The notes: a model not told the origin generated them from the sequence alone. 23,106 nt of DNA from Oscillospiraceae bacterium (GCA_016303195.1 JAEDMD010000007.1:1-23106); one strand, 5' to 3'; counted from the first letter of the stretch, positions 15,324 to 23,089 are shown. Translations and numbers: made by a program.

Positions 15324-15554
15324 TTATTCCTGTACGGGTAAAGGATCAATGACAGTCTTGCCGTCAGCACCCTTCAGTTCGATGATATTTCCATCACTTG
15401 AAGCAAGATAATTGACACCTGTTTCAGTATCAACGATAACTGTCAGGTGAACAAGTCCCACATATTCGTCATTCTTCTTGATAAAGCGTGGCTTTGGTTT
15501 TTCCTTTTTCTTTGGCTTTTCGTCATAGGTCTTTTCTTCACTTTTTCCGAACAT
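15324..15554 (-). CDS. Small DUF6440-like protein
   Basis: A 76-residue protein. The first 26 residues are highly charged (KPKKKEKPKPRF). The rest forms a probable beta-rich unit with VIVDTETGVNYLASSDG followed by IIELKGADGKTVIDPL. The pattern D-x-x-T-G-V-x-Y-L with a later D-G-K is what I recall of DUF6440 proteins, which are widespread in Firmicutes and of unknown function. It starts 3 bases after the HAD phosphatase stop, with GGAG within the end of that gene, so the two are translated together. The protein is probably cytoplasmic. Confidence 0.75.
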   Translation of the reverse strand: MFGKSEEKTYDEKPKKKEKPKPRFIKKNDEYVGLVHLTVIVDTETGVNYLASSDGNIIELKGADGKTVIDPLPVQE

Positions 15555-15557
15555 GGT

Positions 15558-16223
15558 TTACTCCTTTCCGAGAAGCATATCAGCGGTTTCCTGCGGTGTA
15601 TGTGCGATGAAGTCCGCACCTGCTTCGTTCAGTTCCTCTGTCGTGCCGTAGCCCCAGAGGATGCCGAGGCATTTCAGACCTGTTTTATGAGCGCCGATAA
15701 CATCCTGTCGGCGGTCACCGATCATAAGCACACGGCTTTTATCGGTGATGCCTGCGTTTTCGAGAACGTAGTCAATAACCTCCCATTTTTCGTTGCGAGT
15801 GCCGCCAATGTCAGCACCGCCGATAATGGGAAAATAACGAGAAAGTCCGAACTTTTCAAGTATTCGCTTTGCGAACGTATCAGGCTTGCTTGTGGCTACA
15901 TAAAGCTGTTTGCCGCCGTTTTTCAGACGCTCCAGCATTTCGTTTATGCCCTCATAGACACGATTCTCGAAAAGTCCGACAGTGCTGTATCTTTCACGGA
16001 ATATCCTTACCGCTTCAAGGACTTCCTCCTCGTTCATTCCGCAGAATTCCGCAAAGGAATCATACAGCGGCGGGCCGAGAAAGCGGTTGATATCATCGGG
16101 TATCTCCCGTCCCATTGCGGTAAGAGCGTGTTTCATGCAGTTGATTATGCCCTCCTGAGAATCTGTAAGAGTTCCGTCGAGGTCAAAAAGAAGTATATCA
16201 AAATTTTTCAGTTCATTCATCAT
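15558..16223 (-). CDS. HAD-family phosphatase (phosphoglycolate phosphatase or nucleotidase-like)
   Basis: A 221-residue HAD hydrolase. Motif I is LLFDLDGTLTDS (Asp14 nucleophile, Asp16 acid/base). A helical cap covers about 20-85. Motif II lies in YVATSKP, motif III is the Lys near NEKWEVIDY, and motif IV is MIGDRRQDV. The class resembles Gph/PGP and the YjjG-type nucleotidases; substrate cannot be set from sequence. A nucleotidase role would fit beside purine genes but is only inference. Its ATG overlaps the TGA of the broken small gene upstream (ATGA) and there is no ribosome site, so it was built for translational coupling. The upstream frameshift could therefore reduce its expression. 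Confidence 0.88.
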   Translation of the reverse strand: MMNELKNFDILLFDLDGTLTDSQEGIINCMKHALTAMGREIPDDINRFLGPPLYDSFAEFCGMNEEEVLEAVRIFRERYSTVGLFENRVYEGINEMLERLKNGGKQLYVATSKPDTFAKRILEKFGLSRYFPIIGGADIGGTRNEKWEVIDYVLENAGITDKSRVLMIGDRRQDVIGAHKTGLKCLGILWGYGTTEELNEAGADFIAHTPQETADMLLGKE

Positions 16224-16358
16224 GTATCAAGTGAGATATCGTACCGGTCTTCGGTATCGCAGACAAGCCATTCAAGTCCACGGCAGACCTGTATTGAATG
16301 CTATGCCCTCCTCTGAAAGGAATTTTTCAGTGGCTTGTTTTCTTTTTTCGGGTGTCAT
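16220..16358 (-). pseudogene. Frameshifted small gene between purE and the HAD gene
   Basis: GGAGG lies 6 bases before an ATG at 16358. The frame reads MTPEKRKQATEKFLSEEGIA, then FNTGLPWT and stops at 16272 (28 residues). In the next frame the sequence continues as VCRGLEWLVCDTEDRYDI and SLDT, ending with a TGA that overlaps the HAD start as ATGA. The span of 139 bases is one more than a multiple of 3, so one extra base in the ACAGGTC region (about 16289) would explain everything. The restored protein would have about 45 residues. I do not recognise it. A sequencing error is an alternative. Confidence 0.6.
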
Positions 16359-16376
16359 ACGATACCTCCATGTTTA

Positions 16377-16877
16377 TTACAGTGCAGCGATCTGCTCCTG
16401 TAAAGCCTTGTCCTTAGCAATAACTCCGTCAGCCATTGCCTTCTTTTCAGCGGCGAGCTTTTCAGCGAGAGCCTCGTCTGATATCGCAAGCATCTGAACA
16501 GCCAGTACAGCGGCATTCTTAGCGCCGTCGATACCGACAGTAGCAACAGGAACTCCCGGAGGCATCATAACTGTTGCGAGAAGTGCATCAACACCTTCAA
16601 GTGCCTTTGACTTCATAGGGATTCCGATAACGGGGAGAGTTGTGTGACCTGCAACAACACCTGCAAGGTGAGCGGCCATGCCTGCGGCGCAGATGACAGC
16701 GCCGAATCCGTTCTCTCTTGCCTTTGAAGCGAATTCGCAGGCTTCGGCAGGAGTTCTGTGAGCGCTCATAACTCTGCACTCGAACTCTACGCCGTACTTT
16801 TTAAGCTCTGTAAGAGCAGACTTTACAACAGGGAAATCGCTGTCGCTTCCCATGATAACTGCAACTTTTTTAGACAT
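16377..16877 (-). CDS. purE: N5-carboxyaminoimidazole ribonucleotide mutase, class I PurE
   Basis: Moves the carboxyl group of N5-CAIR to give CAIR. The start at 16877 ([14 protein letters not shown]) has AAGGAG 9 bases upstream; the in-frame ATG at 16883 is only 3 bases from it. The 166-residue protein has [53 protein letters not shown] and [19 protein letters not shown]. The Ala-Ala-His-Leu-x-Gly pattern marks class I, the mutase that works with PurK, and not the class II AIR carboxylase. No purK is in the window. The ribosome site overlaps the stop of the WG-repeat gene, so purE is expressed as part of that operon. Confidence 0.96.
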   Translation of the reverse strand: MSKKVAVIMGSDSDFPVVKSALTELKKYGVEFECRVMSAHRTPAEACEFASKARENGFGAVICAAGMAAHLAGVVAGHTTLPVIGIPMKSKALEGVDALLATVMMPPGVPVATVGIDGAKNAAVLAVQMLAISDEALAEKLAAEKKAMADGVIAKDKALQEQIAAL

Positions 16878-16891
16878 TTTCATGTTCTCCT

Positions 16892-18052
16892 TTAATATAT
16901 ATTTTCTGTCGGCGGCGGGACAGTGGTATCGGGAACGGACGGCAATGCAGTACCGTCGGTATTTCCCGTGATATAGCCGCTTTCTGTATCTGAATTTTCA
17001 CTTATGGACGGATGTTCCGGCTCAGGAGTGGGATATTCGGGAGCAGTCTCCCTGAATCCGCCTGAGATGGCTTTAAGTTCGCCTGCGGAGCTTCCGCTGA
17101 ATTCAATGACAGCGGTATATTTTCCGTCCATGTGAGCGTTTTTATTGTTGTCATCGGTATAGACCAGATCGGTCTCGGCGGTGACGGAAACTGAAAAATG
17201 CGGTACATCGTCCTCGGAGCGTGTGGAGTAGAGGAATATATCGGGAACTCCTGTCAGCTTTCGGGACTTTATCCTTTCCTCATCTGGGAAAAGTGTGGTG
17301 AATACGGGATTTTCAGCAGTTTTTATATCGCTGAGATATTTTTCATCTCCGCTGAATGCGTATTCCAGATATTTTCCTGCGGCGGCTGTCATATCCTCGA
17401 TCATTGGAACAGTCAGCTTTGAGAGCAGGAGCTTGCTTGTAATATCAAGTTCAAAGTCATGTTTTACGGCGCTTCCGTACAGCTTTGCATTCTTCATGGC
17501 TAAGCCCATTGGAGTGACGGTATACAGGAAAGATCCTTTATCGGTATGCAGTGTAAGAGTTTCTTCATCGTATTCGCAGTTTTTCCACGATCTTGTGAAT
17601 AACGGTGAGAAATCTGCGGAGTAGAGGACGTAAGAGCCGTCAGTGTGCGAAACCGCCGTGTAAAAGCTGAATCCGTTTATCTGCTTTTTCTCGATGGAAT
17701 CATAGATAAGCGGAACGATGACATTGCCTTCGTAGTCGATACAGCCGCAGAGCAGGCTTCCGTGAACGTGCTTTTTTGCAATGCAGAAAGAAGAATCCGT
17801 AAAGCTGAGATCGTCCCATTCGGGCGAAACTATCACTCTTTCACTGCTGTCGGCAACACCGTAAAGACCGTTGCTGTCCTGAAAGATCAGGTCGCCGTTG
17901 GAGTTCGTTCCGAGCTTTTGGGCGATAGCCGACTGTGCGCCGCCATCGTATACGTTCTTGTCCGTGTGGGAGTAGAAACGTGCAATTGCGGCGGCGAGAA
18001 CGATGATAACAACGAAAAGTGCGGCAAACAGGAGCTTCATGTGCTTATTCAA
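16892..18052 (-). CDS. Membrane-anchored WG-repeat protein
   Basis: A 386-residue protein starting at TTG (18052), 10 bases after GGGAGG; the ATG four codons later is 22 bases from the ribosome site. A membrane anchor lies at about 6-27. The extracellular part begins with WG-type beta repeats (GLYGVADSSERVIVSPEWDD, then GCIDYEGNVIVPLIYDSI). A mixed domain follows, and then a Pro/Thr/Ser/Glu-rich tail (about 335-386). The repeats probably form part of a beta-propeller-like surface for binding. Substrate or partner is unknown. It follows the glycosyltransferase by 20 bases and ends at the purE ribosome site, so it shares a transcript with both. Confidence 0.82.
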   Translation of the reverse strand: MNKHMKLLFAALFVVIIVLAAAIARFYSHTDKNVYDGGAQSAIAQKLGTNSNGDLIFQDSNGLYGVADSSERVIVSPEWDDLSFTDSSFCIAKKHVHGSLLCGCIDYEGNVIVPLIYDSIEKKQINGFSFYTAVSHTDGSYVLYSADFSPLFTRSWKNCEYDEETLTLHTDKGSFLYTVTPMGLAMKNAKLYGSAVKHDFELDITSKLLLSKLTVPMIEDMTAAAGKYLEYAFSGDEKYLSDIKTAENPVFTTLFPDEERIKSRKLTGVPDIFLYSTRSEDDVPHFSVSVTAETDLVYTDDNNKNAHMDGKYTAVIEFSGSSAGELKAISGGFRETAPEYPTPEPEHPSISENSDTESGYITGNTDGTALPSVPDTTVPPPTENIY

Positions 18053-18072
18053 TTATACCGCACCTCCCGTGT

Positions 18073-19065
18073 TCACTTTTTGTCAGCCTCGGAAGCGGCT
18101 TCCTTTTTTCTGTTGAGGTATATCTCCTCGGTTTCCTTTGTGATATAAACAGGACGCTTCTTTGTTTCAAGATAGGTCTTGGAGAGATACTGACCGAGGA
18201 TACCCGTGCTGAAAAGCTGTAATCCGCTGAAAAGGAATATCAGGCAGATAATTGTCGGATAGCCGTCGGGAGCGTCATTGAGTCCGAGAAGGCTCTTGAT
18301 TATCGTTATAATAATGAGTACGAAAGCGATAGCGCAGGTGAGGATTCCAAGCATTGAAGCGACTGCAAGGGGAGCGGTCGAGAATGCCATGATGCCTTCG
18401 AGGGAGTATTTGAAAAGTCCCCAGAAAGACCATGAAGTCGTGCCTGCGGGTCTTTCAACGTTTTCGTATTCGATATAGCGTGTGTTGAAGCCTACCCAAC
18501 TGAAAATTCCCTTTGAGAATCTGTTGTATTCGGTCATATCAAGGATGGCATCGACCATCTGTCTGGTCATGAAGCGGAAATCCTGAGCGCCGTCAACGAT
18601 CTCGGTCTGGGAGATCTTGTTCATTATTTTATAGAACAGTCTTGCGAAAGCTGAGCGTATTTTTGATTCACCCTTACGGCTCACACGCCTTGTGGTAGCG
18701 CAGTCATACTCGCCGTTTCTGACATAGCTGTACATTTCAGGGAGAAAAGCAGGCGGATGCTGGAGATCGGCATCCATAACGACGATGAAGTCGCCCTTAG
18801 CGCCTTTCAGACCTGCGTACATACCTGATTCCTTGCCGAAATTACGGGAGAATGAGATGTATCTTACACGCTCGTCCTTTTCAGCGAGGGAGCGCAGGAT
18901 ATCGAGAGTTGTGTCTTTTGAACCGTCATTGATGAAAAGGTACTCGAACTGAAGTTCGGGATAAGTTGCCTGCATCTGAGCAGAGACCTTGGTTATCTCC
19001 TCATAGAACATGGGGAGTACCTCCTGTTCATTGTAGCACGGTACTACTACTGAAACAAGTTTCAC
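18073..19065 (-). CDS. GT2 glycosyltransferase, GtrB/DPM1 type, with two C-terminal spans
   Basis: A 330-residue membrane glycosyltransferase that should load a sugar from a nucleotide sugar onto undecaprenyl phosphate. The catalytic domain (1-230) has VVVPCYNEQEVLP, FINDGSKD, MDADLQHPP (metal-binding Asp-x-Asp) and the RPAGTTSWSFWGLFKYSLEG segment typical of this subfamily. Two membrane spans lie near 235-262 and 275-297, followed by a charged tail. GTG at 19065 follows AGGAGG by 6 bases; the ATG just before it is out of frame and meets TGA at once. It is the first gene of the minus-strand array and has a promoter at 19121-19149. Confidence 0.92.
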   Translation of the reverse strand: MKLVSVVVPCYNEQEVLPMFYEEITKVSAQMQATYPELQFEYLFINDGSKDTTLDILRSLAEKDERVRYISFSRNFGKESGMYAGLKGAKGDFIVVMDADLQHPPAFLPEMYSYVRNGEYDCATTRRVSRKGESKIRSAFARLFYKIMNKISQTEIVDGAQDFRFMTRQMVDAILDMTEYNRFSKGIFSWVGFNTRYIEYENVERPAGTTSWSFWGLFKYSLEGIMAFSTAPLAVASMLGILTCAIAFVLIIITIIKSLLGLNDAPDGYPTIICLIFLFSGLQLFSTGILGQYLSKTYLETKKRPVYITKETEEIYLNRKKEAASEADKK

Positions 19066-19120
19066 ATTATTCCTCCTTTAAGAAGCTGTGGTCTCATGAA
19101 ATGAAACCAATACACTATTA

Positions 19121-19149
19121 ATAATACAACAAATTCGCCAATAATGCAA
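19121..19149 (-). promoter_or_regulatory. Promoter of the glycosyltransferase-WG-purE array
   Basis: On the minus strand TTGCAT (19149-19144) and TATTAT (19126-19121) are separated by 17 bases, which puts the start near 19114 and gives a leader of about 50 bases. Gene spacing downstream is tight through purE and mostly tight further on, so this may be the main promoter for much of the array. No guanine or ZTP riboswitch features are visible in the leader. Confidence 0.6.
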
Positions 19150-19231
19150 GAGCAAAATGATGTTTTTCAGAATTTTCTCATATTTTATATTAATGGGCAG
19201 ATTATTTGGGCGGTTATTAGTGATTAGTTCC

Positions 19232-19327
19232 TATTGCTCCCAAACTGACTCTTGAATTATCCTGCTTGTCCTGACAGCGAAATACTGCGCTGCAATATTT
19301 CTTCAAGAGTTAATTGGCGGAGCAATA
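19232..19327. repeat. 96-bp inverted-repeat element, arms of about 25 bp
   Basis: TATTGCTCC (19232-19240) and ACTCTTGAA (19248-19256) are each matched exactly in reverse complement by GGAGCAATA (19319-19327) and TTCAAGAGT (19302-19310), with partly similar sequence between the two blocks. The 45-base centre contains GC-richer sequence. The layout is that of a miniature inverted-repeat element or a long stem in an RNA. No open frame lies inside. Confidence 0.55.
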
Positions 19328-19416
19328 CTTTACGGGAGCGGATGACGGAGATCTGATGTGGCGGTTTATTAAATGTGTAATTACAAAGGAATGCCATAAA
19401 TATAACTATTCTAATC

Positions 19417-19500
19417 AACAAGTTTTACAGCGAAAGTTAAACTCGTTTATTGATTTGGTTTGCGAACCTGCTTCTGTTCGTTCGTATAGATAAACTTGTT
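19417..19500. repeat. 84-bp element with 9-bp terminal inverted repeats
   Basis: AACAAGTTT (19417-19425) is exactly complementary in reverse to AAACTTGTT (19492-19500). Inside, CGAAC and GTTCG can form a small hairpin. The ends are short enough to occur by chance in AT-rich DNA, so this is a weaker call than its neighbour. Confidence 0.35.
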
Positions 19501-19668
19501 AATAAGCATAATTAATTTAACATTAATTGTAAAATAGATAAATAACTTCTTACTAAAAACTATCCGCATTCTTGTGGAGGAATTGACAAAAAAATCAATA
19601 ACGATTTGTTATTTTTACCGAAAATTTTAAAATGGGTATAATTTGTAGGGGTAATTTTAAAGAAAGTG

Positions 19669-19697
19669 TTGATTTTTTTTGAAAAATCATGTATAAT
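19669..19697 (+). promoter_or_regulatory. Strong promoter for the disordered-protein gene
   Basis: TTGATT at 19669-19674 and a perfect TATAAT at 19692-19697 are 17 bases apart, with an A/T-rich run between and upstream that would favour strong expression. The start would be near 19704. Confidence 0.8.
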
Positions 19698-19703
19698 ATA
19701 AGC

Positions 19704-19854
19704 GTATAGTTATCGCATATAAAATTGCACCGTCAGGAACTCTCATTATACGTATCTGCGTGTAATACTGCGGCAATGATGATGCGACCGTGAAAATCGG
19801 CTTTCCGCTGCCGTAAAGCGGAAGTGCGGCTCTTGCCGCAGTTGGGAGAGGATT
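19704..19854 (+). promoter_or_regulatory. Structured 5' leader with three hairpins
   Basis: The leader of about 150 bases contains ATTATACG/CGTGTAAT (19745-19752 with 19759-19766), TTCCGCT/AGCGGAA (19803-19809 with 19817-19823) and TGCGGC/GCCGCA (19825-19830 with 19835-19840, loop TCTT). The last ends only 4 bases before the ribosome site GGGAGAGG (19844-19851), so its folding could affect access to it. I do not recognise any known riboswitch consensus. It may be a cis-acting RNA, a thermosensor-like structure, or a stability element. Confidence 0.5.
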
Positions 19855-21813
19855 ATGGATATCACACTGGTAACTGCTTCAAACAGCAAGGAAGTACATG
19901 GTACTGACAACGACAAGAAAACAGGATGCGGTATCAATCTGCTCAGAGGTGAGAATATCACCGTTTACCGCAGGATCGGACAGATGAAAGATCTTAAGGA
20001 AATTACCTGTGAAAAGTGCAAGGCTAACCTTGCAAAGAAAATGATAAAGGCCGACAAGAAGGAAATGTCAAGAATGCTCAAGGAAGAAAAGCAGCGTGCT
20101 AAAATGGGCATGGGCGACGAGGGCATCGTTCCGCTCGGCAATACTACCGCAAAGATCACACGTGCCCCACAGACTTATAATTCACCTGCACCTCAGCCAA
20201 GTGCCGCTCCTGTAAATAATTACAACAGCGCACCTTCCGCTCCGAGTGCCCCTGCACCTTCTGCACCTCCTCAGAATACTATCCCCGGTACAGGTGTTGC
20301 TATCGATGACAGCCTCGCAGCTTTCGCTATCAACAAGCCTGTTGCTGAGGAACAGCCTGAGCCGCAGGCAGCTCCGCAGGACGATTTCATGACACAGTTC
20401 GCTGTACAGAAGCCTGCCGCTGAAGAACAGCCTGCTGCACCTGCACAGGATGACTTCCTCGCACAGTTTGCTGTTCCTACTGCCGAACAGCCTGTACAGA
20501 ACAGCTTCGATACATATCAGCCTGAGCCGACACCTGCCGCTCCTCCTGTTATCGACAATGTTGACGATATACTCTCTATGTTCTCGGTTGACAACGTAGC
20601 TTCTCAGGGTGTACCGTCTGCCAATACAAATCCATACGGCGCTGCTCCTGCTCAGCCTGCCTATGGTGCTATCCCTGCACAGCCCGTTTACAGCACCCCT
20701 CAGCCTGCTTACGGAACAGCTCCCGCACAGCCTGTTTACGGCACTCCTCAGCCGGCTTACGGTACCGCACCGTCACAGCCTGCAATGAGCGGAATGAACG
20801 AATGGGATACAGTTTCAAATAACCTGTACGGCGCTGATGTTCAGCAGCCTGCCGCTTCTGTTCTCGATGACCTTTCAGTTCCTTCTCAGCCTTACTACGG
20901 CGAGACTGCAACTCAGGACATTCCTGCATTTGACGATCTTTCTGCTCCTGTTCAGAATGATTACGATACAGCTCCTGCTTTTGACGATATCTCTGCTGAG
21001 ATCCCGGGTCTGAGCGATCTTTCACCTGCTCAGCCTGCTTTCGACGATCTCCAGAGCCTCGACGCTTTCGGTTCTGCTCCTGCCGAGCCTGTAAGCCTTG
21101 CTAAGGATGATGTTTATTCTGCTCCTGTTGCACCTGCACCTCAGGCAGCTCCTGTTCAGGCAGCTCCTCAGATAATCTCCGTTCCTCAGCTTGCAGGTTA
21201 CGATCAGAGCGGTCAGCCTGTTTATAATTACGTTCAGATGCAGATGACAGGCATCGATCCTAACGGTCAGCCTATCTTCACTCCTGTAAGCAATCAGCAG
21301 CAGACTGCTCCTGTTCAGGCTGCTCCTGCACCACAGGCTGCACCTCCTCGTCCGCTTGCTAATTTCGATGCTCCAAAGGCTAATGTTTCAAAGATAGCTG
21401 TAAATCCACACGCAAAGCAGACTTCACAGGCATTTATCAAGGCTATCGCAAGTTCAAAGGAATACGCAGACAAGAACCTTATCGATACACAGGGTCTTGT
21501 TGCAAATACACCTATCCTTTCTTCAATTGAAGATGTTCTCTCCACTATGGGTGACGATTCCGCTAAACAGCAGATGCTCGCAAAGCAGGAAAAGGCTCAG
21601 CAGGAAAAGAACTTCACAGGCTTTAATGAGTACAAAGGACCGGGTGCTTCAAATAACCGCAGACCTGTTCCTCCGCAGTTCAGAAACACTCCTTCTCAGC
21701 AGCAGCAGAAAGACCCACGCATGATGACTAAGTCCGAGCTGAAGGCTTATAAGAAGCAGGAGAAGATCGAGGCTAAGTTCAAGAAGGAAATGGCTAAGAG
21801 AGGCGGATTTTAA
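19855..21813 (+). CDS. Large disordered Pro/Ala/Gln-rich protein with a Cys/His head
   Basis: A 652-residue protein. The head (1-75) has His15, Cys25, Cys52 and Cys55 in an arrangement like small H-C-C-C zinc fingers, then a very basic helix with KKMIKADKKEMSRMLKEEK. Residues 110-500 are low complexity, rich in Pro, Ala and Gln. They carry repeated short acidic-hydrophobic motifs: DDSLAAFAI, DDFMTQFAV, DDFLAQFAV, VDDILSMFSV, LDDLSV, AFDDLSA, AFDDIS and AFDDLQ. A 16-residue tandem unit (PAYGTAPAQPVYGTPQ) lies near 268-310. A helical part (about 520-580) contains another such motif (IEDVLSTMGDD), and the tail (600-652) is strongly basic. There is no signal peptide or membrane span, so it is cytoplasmic. 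A multivalent scaffold is inferred. It has its own promoter and a TPR-like gene follows. Confidence 0.85.
   Translation: MDITLVTASNSKEVHGTDNDKKTGCGINLLRGENITVYRRIGQMKDLKEITCEKCKANLAKKMIKADKKEMSRMLKEEKQRAKMGMGDEGIVPLGNTTAKITRAPQTYNSPAPQPSAAPVNNYNSAPSAPSAPAPSAPPQNTIPGTGVAIDDSLAAFAINKPVAEEQPEPQAAPQDDFMTQFAVQKPAAEEQPAAPAQDDFLAQFAVPTAEQPVQNSFDTYQPEPTPAAPPVIDNVDDILSMFSVDNVASQGVPSANTNPYGAAPAQPAYGAIPAQPVYSTPQPAYGTAPAQPVYGTPQPAYGTAPSQPAMSGMNEWDTVSNNLYGADVQQPAASVLDDLSVPSQPYYGETATQDIPAFDDLSAPVQNDYDTAPAFDDISAEIPGLSDLSPAQPAFDDLQSLDAFGSAPAEPVSLAKDDVYSAPVAPAPQAAPVQAAPQIISVPQLAGYDQSGQPVYNYVQMQMTGIDPNGQPIFTPVSNQQQTAPVQAAPAPQAAPPRPLANFDAPKANVSKIAVNPHAKQTSQAFIKAIASSKEYADKNLIDTQGLVANTPILSSIEDVLSTMGDDSAKQQMLAKQEKAQQEKNFTGFNEYKGPGASNNRRPVPPQFRNTPSQQQQKDPRMMTKSELKAYKKQEKIEAKFKKEMAKRGGF
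20656..20790 (+). repeat. 48-bp in-gene tandem repeat, about 2.7 copies
   Basis: Units start at 20656, 20704 and 20752 and encode PAYGAIPAQPVYSTPQ, PAYGTAPAQPVYGTPQ and a partial PAYGTAPSQPAM. The repeats differ at third positions as well as in a few residues, so they are not a very recent slip. Copy number could vary between strains. Confidence 0.85.
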
Positions 21814-21833
21814 TAATATCAGCTAAGTGATAA

Positions 21834-21874
21834 AACGGTTCGGAAACGGTGCTTCATGCCGTTTTCGAGCCGTT
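21834..21874 (+). other. Strong hairpin between the disordered-protein and TPR genes
   Basis: AACGGTTCGGAAACGG (21834-21849) pairs along 16 positions (two as G-U) with 21859-21874, around a 9-base loop, and flanking TGAT/ATCA can extend it. No T-run follows, so it is not a standard terminator. It may protect or process the transcript, or partly terminate. The TPR gene starts 70 bases later. Confidence 0.6.
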
Positions 21875-21944
21875 ATCAGTATCGTGCTGAGAATGTGCGG
21901 TACAAAATATATATAGCACTGTATATGAAATGAGGAAAACATAA

Positions 21945-23033
21945 ATGGCAAATGAAAAAATACTTGAAGAACTCAGAAGCAAACTCGGCGATTCACAGGA
22001 GGAAAATGCCGCTTTCCTGAAAAAAGAGACAGAGCGTTTCATCAAGGAAGGCAACGCTGAGGGCATTGAAGCCGCAGGTATACTTATACTTGAAAATATG
22101 CCCGATTCCCAGAAAGCAGAGATCGAGAGACTGACTACCATCGACGGCAAGAACCTCGATGAGGTCTACAAAGAAATAGCCGCTCTCATCAGAGAGAAGA
22201 AATTCGTCGAAGCTAAGCCTATCGCTGAGAAACTCTACAAGAAAATAATCACCGATTATCAGAACACCGATAAGGCAAGATTCGTTTCGCTGAGAAATCC
22301 TTTCGAGGATAATTTCTATCAGCTTAAATTCAAGCCTGAACAGACCCTTAACCGTACTCCTTTCGATTTTTCGGAGTATATTACAGCTTATGCGTTCCTG
22401 CTTCTGGAAACAGGTTCGCCTCTGGATGCACTCCCTGTTCTTGAAAAGGCTATCGAGTACAACCCTGTTGACTGCGGCCCTTACTTCGAGATGGCTGAGG
22501 CATACAAACTGCTGAAAAACAAGCGTCAGGTCATCGAGACTACTAAAAAGACCCTTGAAATTGCGTCATCTCCTGTGGCTATCGCAAGATGTTACGCTAA
22601 TATCGGCTATACTCTGGTGGATATGGGCGAATTCGACGATGCCGTCTGCTTCTATACAGCAAGCGTTATGTATGCCCCTGATCCGATGATCCCACTGGAA
22701 ATGCAGAATATCGCTAACCGTACAAATAAGCCTATCCGTCACCCTGAACGTGAAAAGGTCATTGAAACTATGAAAAAGTACGGCATTGAATACGGCGTAA
22801 ATACCGATGTTCTGTCAGTCTGCGCTCAGCTTGCGGTTCATTACCTCGGCGAGAAAGACATCCCTAATGCTTTGCAGGCGTTGAAGATGACTTATAATCT
22901 CACCCGTGACGAGAAGATCAAGGAAATGATCCTCAAGTATGATCCGAACGCCGAGAGACTTGTTCCCGATCAGAAGCCTGTTTCCGAGAACGGCAAGCCT
23001 AATATCACTCAGACTGTCAATGAGGATAAGTAA
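21945..23033 (+). CDS. TPR-like helical repeat protein
   Basis: A 362-residue soluble protein. The N-terminal third (1-120) is helical and charged. TPR-type helix pairs follow at about 142-250: ITAYAFLLLETGSPLDALPV, LEKAIEYNPVDCGPYFEMAE, KRQVIETTKKTLEIA, then CYANIGYTLVDMGEFDDAV with FYTASVMYAPDP. More helices follow to about 340 and the tail is polar. TPR arrays bind short peptide segments. GAGG lies 9 bases before the ATG. The gene follows the disordered-protein gene by 131 bases and may share its transcript. The function is unknown; a peptide-binding partner of the motif-rich neighbour is an attractive but untested idea. Confidence 0.85.
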   Translation: MANEKILEELRSKLGDSQEENAAFLKKETERFIKEGNAEGIEAAGILILENMPDSQKAEIERLTTIDGKNLDEVYKEIAALIREKKFVEAKPIAEKLYKKIITDYQNTDKARFVSLRNPFEDNFYQLKFKPEQTLNRTPFDFSEYITAYAFLLLETGSPLDALPVLEKAIEYNPVDCGPYFEMAEAYKLLKNKRQVIETTKKTLEIASSPVAIARCYANIGYTLVDMGEFDDAVCFYTASVMYAPDPMIPLEMQNIANRTNKPIRHPEREKVIETMKKYGIEYGVNTDVLSVCAQLAVHYLGEKDIPNALQALKMTYNLTRDEKIKEMILKYDPNAERLVPDQKPVSENGKPNITQTVNEDK

Positions 23034-23060
23034 TAGGATCACGGTAACGACATTTATTTT

Positions 23061-23089
23061 TAAAAAATAAAAAAAAGCGCCGCAGGCGC
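23061..23089 (-). terminator. Terminator of a leftward gene beyond the window
   Basis: On the minus strand GCGCC-TGC-GGCGC (23089-23077) is followed by eight T residues, then ATTTTTT. This is a textbook intrinsic terminator. It implies a minus-strand gene to the right of 23106, convergent with the TPR gene. On the plus strand no T-run follows the stem. Confidence 0.85.

Larger units (their letters stand above)
19150..19668. other. Long non-coding divergent intergenic region
   Basis: AT-rich sequence with no supported gene on either strand. It holds two inverted-repeat elements (listed separately) and otherwise short A/T runs. Stop codons are dense in all frames. The region could carry regulatory sites for the divergent transcription units on either side, or remnants of small mobile elements. 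Confidence 0.7.
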
